Of a DNA stretch of 51,013 bases, positions 16,766 through 24,394 are shown piece by piece. The stretch is taken from assembly GCF_938041645.1 (NCBI RefSeq), contig NZ_CALIST010000059.1, positions 1-51,013 of the forward strand. Reading direction: 5' to 3'. Below the pieces are notes generated by a model. It made no database searches and was not told the origin of the DNA. It saw only the letters and a program-made list of their open reading frames with translations. Each line of letters starts with the position of its first letter. The stretch's first letter is position 1. The position numbers and the translations under genes were made by a program. This DNA is from an uncultured Campylobacter sp. GTDB taxonomy: Bacteria > Campylobacterota > Campylobacteria > Campylobacterales > Campylobacteraceae.

Positions 16766-18013
16766 GTGTCAAATTTAGAAAAATTCGATAATAAAATTTT
16801 TAGTTTAACCAACAAAGAGCTTGCCCGCCAGTGCGATTATTTGGAGATGATCGCGAGCGAAAATTTCACCTATCCCGAGGTGATGGAGGCGATGGGCTCG
16901 GTGCTAACGAACAAATATGCCGAAGGCTATCCCGGCAAGCGCTACTACGGCGGTTGCGAGTTCGTAGACGAGATCGAACAGATCGCGATCGATCGCTGCA
17001 AAAAGCTCTTCGGCTGTGAGTTTGCAAACGTCCAGCCAAACAGCGGCAGCCAAGCCAACCAAGGCGTATATGCCGCGTTTTTGAAACCGGGCGATAAAAT
17101 TTTAGGCATGGCGCTTAACCACGGCGGGCATTTGACGCACGGCGCGAAGGTCTCAAGCAGCGGAAAGATGTATGAGAGCTTCGAATACGGTGTAGAGCTC
17201 GACGGCCGCATAAACTACGATAAGGTGCTTGAGATCGCTCAGATCGTAAAGCCCAAGATGATCGTTTGCGGTGCGAGCGCCTATACGCGCGAGATAGATT
17301 TCGCTAAATTTAGACAGATCGCAGATAGCGTGGGCGCGTTTCTTTTCGCCGACATAGCGCATGTTGCAGGGCTAGTCGTTGCAGGCGAACATACTAATCC
17401 GTTTCCGCACTGCCACGTCGTAAGCTCGACAACGCATAAAACGCTTCGTGGTCCGCGCGGCGGCATCATAATGACAAACGACGAGGAATTTGCTAAAAGG
17501 ATCAACTCGGCGATCTTCCCGGGCATCCAGGGCGGCCCGTTAATGCACGTCATCGCCGCAAAAGCGGTCGGCTTTAAACACAATCTAAGCCCCGAGTGGA
17601 AGCTCTATGCCAAGCAGGTCAAGGCAAACGCTAGAGTTTTGGGCGAGACGCTGGTTAAGCGCGGCTTTGATCTCGTTAGCGGCGGCACCGATAACCATCT
17701 GATTTTGATGAGCTTTTTAAATAGAGATTTTAGCGGCAAGGACGCTAGCGCCGCGCTTGAAAATGCAGGCATCACGACGAATAAAAATACCGTACCGGGC
17801 GAGACTCGCAGTCCATTCGTCACCAGCGGCATCCGCGTCGGAAGCCCCGCACTTACTGCGCGCGGGATGAAAGAGAAAGAATTTGAGTTTATCGGAAATA
17901 AAATCGCCGACGTGCTAAGCGACATCTCAAATTCCAAGCTTCAGGCGCGAGTTAAAGAGGAAGTGCGGGATTTGGCGCACCGCTTTATCATCTACGACCG
18001 CGCGATGTATTAA
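16766..18013 (+). CDS. glyA: Serine hydroxymethyltransferase
   Basis: A PLP enzyme converting serine and tetrahydrofolate to glycine and methylene-THF; 415 residues. Clear landmarks are LEMIASENF, the glycine/PLP contact NVQPNSGSQANQGVY and the PLP-lysine motif SSTTHKTLRGPRGG. The GTG at 16766 is chosen because AAGGAG at 16755-16760 sits five bases upstream; the GTG at 16760 would overlap the binding site itself. It is coupled to lysS with a spacing of two bases and ends in a palindromic terminator-like sequence. Confidence 0.97.
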   Translation: MSNLEKFDNKIFSLTNKELARQCDYLEMIASENFTYPEVMEAMGSVLTNKYAEGYPGKRYYGGCEFVDEIEQIAIDRCKKLFGCEFANVQPNSGSQANQGVYAAFLKPGDKILGMALNHGGHLTHGAKVSSSGKMYESFEYGVELDGRINYDKVLEIAQIVKPKMIVCGASAYTREIDFAKFRQIADSVGAFLFADIAHVAGLVVAGEHTNPFPHCHVVSSTTHKTLRGPRGGIIMTNDEEFAKRINSAIFPGIQGGPLMHVIAAKAVGFKHNLSPEWKLYAKQVKANARVLGETLVKRGFDLVSGGTDNHLILMSFLNRDFSGKDASAALENAGITTNKNTVPGETRSPFVTSGIRVGSPALTARGMKEKEFEFIGNKIADVLSDISNSKLQARVKEEVRDLAHRFIIYDRAMY

Positions 18014-18021
18014 ATTTAATA

Positions 18022-18045
18022 AATTCGGGTAAGCTTACCCGAATT
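18022..18045 (+). terminator. Perfect palindrome downstream of glyA, probable terminator
   Basis: Two 12-base arms, AATTCGGGTAAG and its exact complement, are adjacent and can form a strong stem with a four-base loop. The sequence after it is ATTTATTTCG, U-rich but interrupted. It lies eight bases after the glyA stop. Because it is a perfect palindrome it could also act on the opposite strand or bind a dimeric protein. Confidence 0.65.
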
Positions 18046-18107
18046 ATTTATTTCGTAAATTTTGCGTGGTAGAATTTACAAAGTAAATAATAATCTTAGG
18101 AGAGAGT

Positions 18108-19139
18108 ATGAACGACAAAAATTTCGATATGAGCAGCATAGACGACATAGTGATCAATAGCGGCAATGTCGATAAGAACGCGAATTTAAAAAAAGGTCTT
18201 ACCGTTGCAGCCGGCGTCGTAGTTTTATTCTTAATCATTTTAATCATAATGAAGGCTATTAATAAAGACGATATTGATACTAACGCAGGTCTTACTATGC
18301 CTAGTGAAGAAGAGCTTGCCAAAGCGGAGCAAAAGCCTGCCGTGCAAGTTCAAAAACCCGAGCCTTCGCAGCCTGAGCCTGTAGAGGTGAAATCAGAACC
18401 CAATACAGCATCTGCAGCTCCAACCAAAGTAGAGATAAAGACCCAAGAGCCTAATTCCGAAAGTAAGGTTGTTGCAAGCGCTCAGCCTGAAGCGCAGAAA
18501 GTAGAAATCCAAAAGCCCGAAATCAAAGAAGAGCCAAAAAAATCCGAAGTTAAAATAGAAAGTAAAAAGATTGAGCCTAAAGACGAAGCCAAAAAGCCTG
18601 AAAAAACTGACGTAAAAAAGTCCGAGCCTAAAAAAGAGTCTGCAAAAGACGAGATAAAAAAAGAACCTTCTAAAACCGAAATTAGAAAAGTCGAGCAGAA
18701 AGTAGAGCCTAAAAAAGAACCTGAAAAACAAGCAAAAACAGAAGTTAAAAAAGAGCTTTCAAAAACGGAAGCTAAAAAGGAACATGCTAAAGCTGAGACC
18801 AAGAAAGAGCCAGCAAAACCTGAGTCTAAAAAAGAAGCTAGCAAGCCGGAGTCTAAAAGTGAGAGCGTAAAAGCTGGCGTTGCAGCAAAGAGCACCAGCA
18901 CCAGCGTGGCAAACGGCAGTTATGTGCAGGTTTTCGCATCAAATGCCTACGATCCAAACGGGTCTGACACTAAAAAAATCACTAAAAAAGGCTACAATCC
19001 GATCGCTTTGCAAACCCATGTCGGCAGCAAGAGCGTGACTAAAATTTTAGTTGGACCTTTTGAGGGCGAGGCGCTACAAAAGGCGCTTAGCGATATGCGC
19101 AGCATCAATAGTGGAGCGTATATCTACCGAGTGAAATAG
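18108..19139 (+). CDS. SPOR-domain membrane protein with long Lys/Glu-rich linker
   Basis: The product has 343 residues. A short cytoplasmic N-terminus (MNDKNFDMSSIDDIVINSG) is followed by one transmembrane helix at about 31-47 (LTVAAGVVVLFLIILIIMK). A periplasmic region of some 200 residues follows, almost entirely Lys, Glu, Pro, Ser and Ala in degenerate KKEPxKxExKK repeats. The C-terminal ~70 residues form a SPOR peptidoglycan-binding domain (SYVQVFASNAYDP, TKILVGPFEGEALQKALSDMR, GAYIYRV). SPOR domains bind denuded glycan strands at the division septum, so a role in cell division or septal localisation is likely. AGGAGAGAG precedes the ATG. The stop overlaps the GTG start of aroE. The position matches the orthologue in C. 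jejuni next to aroE. Confidence 0.9.
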   Translation: MNDKNFDMSSIDDIVINSGNVDKNANLKKGLTVAAGVVVLFLIILIIMKAINKDDIDTNAGLTMPSEEELAKAEQKPAVQVQKPEPSQPEPVEVKSEPNTASAAPTKVEIKTQEPNSESKVVASAQPEAQKVEIQKPEIKEEPKKSEVKIESKKIEPKDEAKKPEKTDVKKSEPKKESAKDEIKKEPSKTEIRKVEQKVEPKKEPEKQAKTEVKKELSKTEAKKEHAKAETKKEPAKPESKKEASKPESKSESVKAGVAAKSTSTSVANGSYVQVFASNAYDPNGSDTKKITKKGYNPIALQTHVGSKSVTKILVGPFEGEALQKALSDMRSINSGAYIYRVK

Positions 19140-19924
19140 TGGACAGATTTGCGGTTTTTGGCAACCCGATCGCCCACTCTCTCTCGCCGCTACTTCATAA
19201 TTATGCTATAAAATTTTTGGAGCTGGATGCCTACTATGGGCGAGTTTTGCTGCAGCGCGGCGAGGAACTGCGAGCTAAATTTGAAGCTTTAAAGCTTGCG
19301 GGTGCGAACATAACCGTGCCTTTTAAGCTTGACGCGCTCAAAGCCTGCGATGTCCTAAGTGAGGCGGCTAAGCAGATCGGCTCGGTAAACACGCTAGTGC
19401 TAAAAGGCAGCGCGCTGCACGGCTTTAACACCGATGCGCAGGGGTTTTTCTGCGCGATTTTGGGCTTTGGTGAGATTCGCAATGCGCTTATTTTAGGTGC
19501 GGGCGGCACGACGCGAGCAATCGGCTACGCGCTAGGCAAAAACGGCGTGAAATTTGACATCCTAAACCGCAGCGCAAAGGATTTTGACTTCGGCTGCGAG
19601 GAGTTTTTTACCTATGAAAATTTCAAATCCAAAGACTACGATCTGATCGTCAATGCCACCGGCGCGGGGCTCAAAGATGACGCGCTGCCTGCGCCCGAGG
19701 GGGTAATAGATGAAATTTTATCCCGCGCGAAATTTGCTTTTGATGCTATCTACGGCAAGCAGACTCCGTTTTTGCAAGCAGCGCGCGCAAAAAATCTGAC
19801 CGTAAAAGATGGCAAAGAGATGCTGATAAATCAAGGCGCGCTTGCTTTCAATCTCTTTTTCGGCGGTAAATTTGATCTCCAAGAGATAATTAAACTTATG
19901 AGTCACGCCGCAAATCTTCGCTAA
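19139..19924 (+). CDS. aroE: Shikimate 5-dehydrogenase
   Basis: Reduces 3-dehydroshikimate with NADPH in aromatic amino-acid synthesis; 261 residues. The substrate-binding N-terminus reads FAVFGNPIAHSLSPLLHN. NITVPFKLDAL carries the catalytic lysine, and SVNTLV and GFNTDAQGF follow. The nucleotide-binding motif is LILGAGGTTRAIGYAL. The C-terminal region has a DAIYGKQTPFL and the glutamine-containing INQGALAF. The GTG start overlaps the previous stop by one base (TAGTG), so translation is probably coupled. Confidence 0.96.
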   Translation: MDRFAVFGNPIAHSLSPLLHNYAIKFLELDAYYGRVLLQRGEELRAKFEALKLAGANITVPFKLDALKACDVLSEAAKQIGSVNTLVLKGSALHGFNTDAQGFFCAILGFGEIRNALILGAGGTTRAIGYALGKNGVKFDILNRSAKDFDFGCEEFFTYENFKSKDYDLIVNATGAGLKDDALPAPEGVIDEILSRAKFAFDAIYGKQTPFLQAARAKNLTVKDGKEMLINQGALAFNLFFGGKFDLQEIIKLMSHAANLR

Positions 19925-20242
19925 ATTTAGAGCTGGATGCGGCGCTAAATTTATATCGCTCAAACGGTAAAATTTTATCTTGCTTTAAATTTGCTGCGTT
20001 AAACGATACGACGCCGCTAGCTTTATCTTTTACGCCGCCCGGAACGAAGCAAAATTTTAATAAAAAGCGGCGAGACCGCTCGGTTTTTGAAAACGCGCGC
20101 TACGGCGCGTCGCGATAGAGTTTGGAATTTTTTCCGAAATAGGATAAAATCAGCGCGAAATTTTTAAAATTTAAAGTTAGATTTTAATTAATTACTATAT
20201 AATAAAAAATATAAACTAATAATTGCTAAAGGTTAAAATTTG
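19925..20242 (+). promoter_or_regulatory. Intergenic region with probable cyd operon promoter
   Basis: The spacer contains no plausible gene. A TATAAT at 20198-20203 lies in a strongly A/T-rich patch about 40 bases before the first gene of the cyd operon, and AAAGGT near 20228-20233 serves as ribosome binding site. A GC-rich inverted patch (GCGCGC...GCGCG, about 20094-20112) lies further upstream and could end the aroE transcript. No clear Fnr-type site was seen. Confidence 0.55.
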
Positions 20243-20449
20243 ATGTTTTTCGGCAAAATTTTAAAATTTTACGCGCACGGATTTGCTTCGATGAAGCTTG
20301 GCAAAACACTATGGGCGGTGATTTTGATCAAGCTATTTATAATTTTTGTGCTACTTAAATTTTTCATTTTCGACGAAAATTTAGATTCTAAATTTAAAAC
20401 CGATCAAGAAAAAATCGATTTCATCTATAAAAATTTGACTAAGGAGTAG
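20243..20449 (+). CDS. DUF4492-type small membrane protein of the cyd operon
   Basis: The product has 68 residues with one hydrophobic helix (LWAVILIKLFIIFVLLKFFIF, about residues 23-43) between a short basic amphipathic N-terminus (FGKILKFYAHGFASMKLGK) and a charged C-terminus (KTDQEKIDFIYKNLTKE). This is the architecture of DUF4492 proteins, which occur in front of cydA in epsilonproteobacteria and Bacteroidetes. ATG 20243 is preferred to the TTG before it because of its better spacing from AAAGGT. It is separated from cydA by two bases. It is probably an assembly factor or accessory subunit of cytochrome bd; this is inference. Confidence 0.85.
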   Translation: MFFGKILKFYAHGFASMKLGKTLWAVILIKLFIIFVLLKFFIFDENLDSKFKTDQEKIDFIYKNLTKE

Positions 20450-20451
20450 GA

Positions 20452-21975
20452 ATGCAAGAGCTTGCTAGCGTGGATTGGTCGAGGGCGCAGTTCGCACTCA
20501 CGGCACTTTATCACTTTCTTTTCGTGCCCCTAACGCTGGGGCTTAGCTTTATCGTGGCGTTTATGGAGAGCCTATATGTCGCGACGGGCAAGCAGGAGTG
20601 GCTCAAGATCACTAAATTTTGGCTGCGCCTTTTCGGTATAAATTTTGCCATCGGCGTCGCGACGGGCATCATAATGGAGTTTGAGTTCGGCACCAACTGG
20701 GCGAATTACAGCTGGTTCGTGGGCGACATCTTCGGCGCGCCGCTTGCGATCGAGGGCTTGCTCGCGTTTTTCTTAGAAGCTACCTTCTTTGCGGTAATGT
20801 TCTTCGGCTGGGGCCGCGTAAGCAAGAAATTTCATCTTCTCTCGACCTGGCTCGTGGCGATCGGATCAAATTTAAGCGCGTATTGGATCTTAATCGCGAA
20901 TGCTTGGATGCAAAACCCTGTTGGTACGAGCTTTAATCCCGATACGATGCGAAACGAGATGAGTAATTTTTTAGATATCGCGCTATCTCACTTCGGAGTG
21001 GCTAAATTTTTACATACCGTCGGTGGCGGCTACATTACCGCGGCGCTTTTTGTGCTTGGAATTTCGGCGTTTTATATGCTAAAAGACAAAGACTTCGCGC
21101 TTGCTAAAAAAAGCTTCATCGTGGCGGCAAGCTTCGGTATGTTAAGCTCGCTTTTCGTGCTATTTAGCGGCGACGAGAGCGCCTATCAGGTCGCGCAAAA
21201 GCAGCCGATGAAGCTTGCGGCGATGGAGGGCCTGTATAAAGGCGAAGTAAACGCGGGCATCGTCGCGGCGGGAGTTTTAAATCCGAGCAAAACCACGGGA
21301 GACGATAAGGAGCCATTTTTATTTGAGATTAAAGCGCCTTATGCGCTAGGGCTGATGGCTACGAGAGGGCTTGATAATTTCACGCCGGGCATCGATGATT
21401 TGGTATTCGGAAATGAAAAATTAGGCATCGAAGGCGCGGATAAAAAGATAGAAAAAGGCAAAATTGCCCTGCAAGCGCTAAAGGATTATAAGACCGCCAA
21501 AGACGCCAATGATACCGCGGCGATGCAGCAGGCGCGCGAAATTTTATTCGGCAACCAAAATATGCAAAATTTAGGCTACGGCTACTTTGACGACGCGAAG
21601 CAGATCGTCCCTCCCGTGGCGCTTACATTTTACAGCTTCCACGTGATGGTGGCTTTGGGAAGCTATTTTATCTTGCTATTTTTCGTTACGCTATTTTTGG
21701 CGATGCGAAAGAATCTCGCCGAATACAAGAAAATTCTATGGCTTTGCGTATTTAGCATTCCTTTGGGATACGTCGCGTGCGAGGCGGGCTGGATCGTGGC
21801 CGAAGTAGGGCGCCAGCCGTGGGCGATACAGGATCTTATGCCGGTGGGCGTCGCAGCTACGAGCCTGGCGGGAACGAACATAATGATCTCGTTTGCGCTC
21901 TTTGCGGTTTTATTTACGGTTTTATTCATAGCCGAGATAAAGATCATGCTAAAACAGATAAAGATAGGATTTTAA
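20452..21975 (+). CDS. cydA: Cytochrome bd quinol oxidase subunit I
   Basis: Catalytic subunit of the terminal quinol oxidase, 507 residues and polytopic. The N-terminal RAQFALTALYHFLFVPLTLGL contains the heme-ligand His in helix 1. EFGTNWANYSWFVGDIFGAPLAIEGLLAFFLEA holds the conserved proton-channel and heme glutamates. GWIVAEVGRQPWAIQDLMP is the invariant C-terminal motif with GRQPW. The Q-loop region between about 255 and 350 is moderately long and charged. AAGGAGTAGG precedes the ATG. It forms an operon with DUF4492 in front and cydB one base behind. In C. jejuni the related enzyme is cyanide-insensitive (CioAB); heme type cannot be judged here. Confidence 0.97.
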   Translation: MQELASVDWSRAQFALTALYHFLFVPLTLGLSFIVAFMESLYVATGKQEWLKITKFWLRLFGINFAIGVATGIIMEFEFGTNWANYSWFVGDIFGAPLAIEGLLAFFLEATFFAVMFFGWGRVSKKFHLLSTWLVAIGSNLSAYWILIANAWMQNPVGTSFNPDTMRNEMSNFLDIALSHFGVAKFLHTVGGGYITAALFVLGISAFYMLKDKDFALAKKSFIVAASFGMLSSLFVLFSGDESAYQVAQKQPMKLAAMEGLYKGEVNAGIVAAGVLNPSKTTGDDKEPFLFEIKAPYALGLMATRGLDNFTPGIDDLVFGNEKLGIEGADKKIEKGKIALQALKDYKTAKDANDTAAMQQAREILFGNQNMQNLGYGYFDDAKQIVPPVALTFYSFHVMVALGSYFILLFFVTLFLAMRKNLAEYKKILWLCVFSIPLGYVACEAGWIVAEVGRQPWAIQDLMPVGVAATSLAGTNIMISFALFAVLFTVLFIAEIKIMLKQIKIGF

Positions 21976-21976
21976 G

Positions 21977-23083
21977 ATGCACGAAATTTTTCAAATTTAT
22001 TGGTGGTGCGTGGTTTCGCTTCTGGGCGGAATTTTGGTTTTTATGCTCTTCGTGCAGGGCGGTCAGACGCTGCTTTTTACGCTGGCGAAAAATGAGAGCG
22101 AGAAGGATTTTATAATAAATTCCATCGGCAAGAAATGGGAGCTTACGTTTACCACGCTAGTTATGTTCGGCGGGGCGTGCTTTGCGGCGTTTCCGCTATT
22201 TTATGCGACCAGCTTCGGCGGGGCATATTGGGCGTGGATGGCTCTGCTTTTTTGCTTCATAATCCAAGCCGTCGCTTACGAATACAGAAAAAAGCCCGAT
22301 AATTTCTTGGGCGCTAAGACCTATGAAGCCTTTCTTTTCATAAACGGCTCTCTGGGTACGATCCTGCTTGGAATCATCGTCTCGACGCTTTTTAGCGGCA
22401 GCGAGTTTGCGCTGGGTGATAATAATTTCGTGCAGTGGAAAAACCCCGCTCGCGGGCTTGAGGCGCTAGCAAATCCGTTTAATTACATCTTGGGAGTTGC
22501 GCTATTTTTCTGCGCTAGGACGGGAGCGAGCTTATATTTGATGAATAATATCGCCGAGCCTGAAATGATCGCTAAACTCAAAGCTTCGCTTAAATTTAAC
22601 GCTAGCGCGTTTTTGGTTTTTTTCATCGCGTTTTTGGCGTGGGTCTTGCTAAAGCAGGGCTATACAGTCGGCGCCGGCGGCGTCGTAAGCCTCGAGAGCT
22701 TTAAGTATCTGCACAATTACCTAAGCCTGCCTGCGGCGCTAATCTTGCTGCTGCTCGGCGTCGTGCTGGTGCTGGTGGGGATATTCAAAGGCGCATTTAC
22801 AAGCAGCGTGCGCGGAGTATTTTTCTACGGCGTGGGCGTCGTATGCGCAGTAACGAGCGTATTTTTGATCCTAGGGTTAAACAACACGGCGTTTTATCCG
22901 TCAAATTTCGACCTGCAAAGCTCGCTTTCGATAAGCAACGCAAGCTCGAGCCTCTATACGCTTAAGACGATGTTTTACGTATCGTTTCTAGTTCCTTTCG
23001 TGCTGGGCTATATCAGCTACGTTTGGTGGTTGATGGACGCTAAGAAGCTCGATAAAGAGGGGCTTTCAAACGAGCATTATTAG
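21977..23083 (+). CDS. cydB: Cytochrome bd quinol oxidase subunit II
   Basis: Second structural subunit of the bd oxidase; 368 residues with about eight or nine hydrophobic helices. The N-terminal IYWWCVVSLLGGILVFMLFVQGGQTLLF and the following GKKWELTFTTLVMFGGACFAAFPLFYATSFGGAYW are typical of CydB. So is the C-terminal LVPFVLGYISYVWWLMD. It follows cydA by one base. After the stop a small GC hairpin (arms GCGCGG/CCGCGC, 23096-23110) separates it from a short membrane peptide gene. Confidence 0.96.
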   Translation: MHEIFQIYWWCVVSLLGGILVFMLFVQGGQTLLFTLAKNESEKDFIINSIGKKWELTFTTLVMFGGACFAAFPLFYATSFGGAYWAWMALLFCFIIQAVAYEYRKKPDNFLGAKTYEAFLFINGSLGTILLGIIVSTLFSGSEFALGDNNFVQWKNPARGLEALANPFNYILGVALFFCARTGASLYLMNNIAEPEMIAKLKASLKFNASAFLVFFIAFLAWVLLKQGYTVGAGGVVSLESFKYLHNYLSLPAALILLLLGVVLVLVGIFKGAFTSSVRGVFFYGVGVVCAVTSVFLILGLNNTAFYPSNFDLQSSLSISNASSSLYTLKTMFYVSFLVPFVLGYISYVWWLMDAKKLDKEGLSNEHY

Positions 23084-23230
23084 GCGCCAGCTCTAGCGCG
23101 GCTTCCGCGCGCCGTATGGCGGCGAGAAGCTGCTCTCATGCGCGGCACTGCGTGCTTTTGCGCTTGGTTAAATTTCATATCGGAGGCGCTTTTTACGCGC
23201 CGCATTTATAAAAAATTTTAAGGATTAAAA

Positions 23231-23335
23231 ATGATCAAATCTTTAGTTTTCATCGCGATTTGGATGATCTTGCTAATCGCGAGCTATAAATTTATAAAGC
23301 TAAACATTACTCATCAAGAAAAAAGAGAGCAGTAA
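23231..23335 (+). CDS. 34-residue single-helix membrane peptide, candidate bd-oxidase small subunit
   Basis: The short frame MIKSLVFIAIWMILLIASYK... runs from ATG 23231 to TAA 23333-23335. It has one transmembrane helix (about residues 4-19) and a polar, charged C-terminus ending in HQEKREQ. AAGGAT lies eight bases before the ATG. The size and topology match CydX/CbdX-type subunits, although no sequence motif proves it. It is 147 bases behind cydB on the same strand, with no other gene between. Low sequence similarity to E. coli CydX means the function is inferred from position and shape alone. Confidence 0.6.
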   Translation: MIKSLVFIAIWMILLIASYKFIKLNITHQEKREQ

Positions 23336-23425
23336 AAGCGTAGAAATTTTAAAAGCTTGCGGCCCGGAATTTCGCTTTAAATTTAGAGAGCGAAATTCCG
23401 GCTCAAGGTGCGGGCGAAATTTTAT

Positions 23426-24394
23426 CTAGCCCTTGTAATCGATATTTTTTTCAAACTCTTTAAGTCGCATATGGATTGAGCGAAGCTCCGTGATCGTCGT
23501 CCAGTTATTGATAAAAACGCTAAAGCTGCCACGTACTTGGTTAAAAGCATTGCCTACTTGAATCATCACTCCAAGCGTAATCGCCTTAGTAAAAAGCCCT
23601 GGTCCCATTATGAGATATGGCACGATAACTAGGATTTGCGAGAAAGAATTTAGCCATAAATCAAAGTAGCAGTAGTGCAAAAATAGCCTGTAATAGTTCT
23701 GCTTTAGTTTGCCAAATAGCGTCTTTGTGGTCTCTTCGCTCGCATATTCCGCCTTATTCTCCTCGGCATAAACCAGCTCTTTGCGAAACGCAGCTTCCGC
23801 CTTTTGATTGTTGTATTCAAGTCTAGGCAGAAACCAACCTACTAGCCAAGAAATTATCAGTCCGCCGATGCTTACTGCAAGTGCGATCCACACGAGAGAG
23901 CCGGGAATTTTTTTGAGCGCCTCAAAAGGTACTTTCTCGCTAAGGCTCCACAAAACAGGGATAAACGCAAAAAGAGTCATCGCCGCCGAAAGCACGCGCG
24001 TGCCGATATCTTCGATGATTTTTGAGAAGCGGTAGATGTCTTCTTGGATACGCTGCGAGCTTCCTTCGATATCTTTACTTACCTTTTTCCAGTATGAAAA
24101 ATAGGAAAAGGTCATCGCCTCTCGCCATTTAAACGCCCAAATTCGCGCCACGTATCGCTCCGAAATCGCCGCCGCTACGGCAGGCATCGCTATCCATAAA
24201 AAGACCCTCATCTGCGCGTAAAAATCGTTTAACGTATGACGATCTACGTTTTGACACAAATCATAAAATACGCGATACCATTCGTTGAAACGCACGCTCA
24301 GCGTAGTTTGATACCAATTGATAGCGATCAAAAATACTAGCCCTGTATATGCTAAAAGCGCCCATTTTTTGCTTTTAAAAAATGAAACGAACAT
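23426..24394 (-). CDS. sbmA: SbmA/BacA-type peptide transporter, short N-terminus
   Basis: An inner-membrane proton-driven importer of peptides (in other bacteria microcins, bleomycin and proline-rich peptides). Strong family matches are IEGSSQRIQEDIYRFSKIIED, LPRLEYNNQKAEAAFRKELVYAEE and the C-terminal QVRGSFSVFINNWTTITELRSI...RL. At 322 residues it lacks roughly the first 80 residues of the E. coli protein and begins directly with the helix preceding VRFNEWYRVFYDL. This shorter form seems usual for Campylobacter rather than a truncation. It overlaps the M16 peptidase stop by one base (TAATG), so the two are co-translated; a peptide-processing protease with a peptide importer is a sensible pair. 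Confidence 0.9.
   Translation of the reverse strand: MFVSFFKSKKWALLAYTGLVFLIAINWYQTTLSVRFNEWYRVFYDLCQNVDRHTLNDFYAQMRVFLWIAMPAVAAAISERYVARIWAFKWREAMTFSYFSYWKKVSKDIEGSSQRIQEDIYRFSKIIEDIGTRVLSAAMTLFAFIPVLWSLSEKVPFEALKKIPGSLVWIALAVSIGGLIISWLVGWFLPRLEYNNQKAEAAFRKELVYAEENKAEYASEETTKTLFGKLKQNYYRLFLHYCYFDLWLNSFSQILVIVPYLIMGPGLFTKAITLGVMIQVGNAFNQVRGSFSVFINNWTTITELRSIHMRLKEFEKNIDYKG

Noticed and set aside
18393..18901. Long minus-strand frames opposite the SPOR protein linker
   Set aside because: They mirror the Lys/Glu codon runs of the real gene and read as Phe/Leu/Ser repeats.
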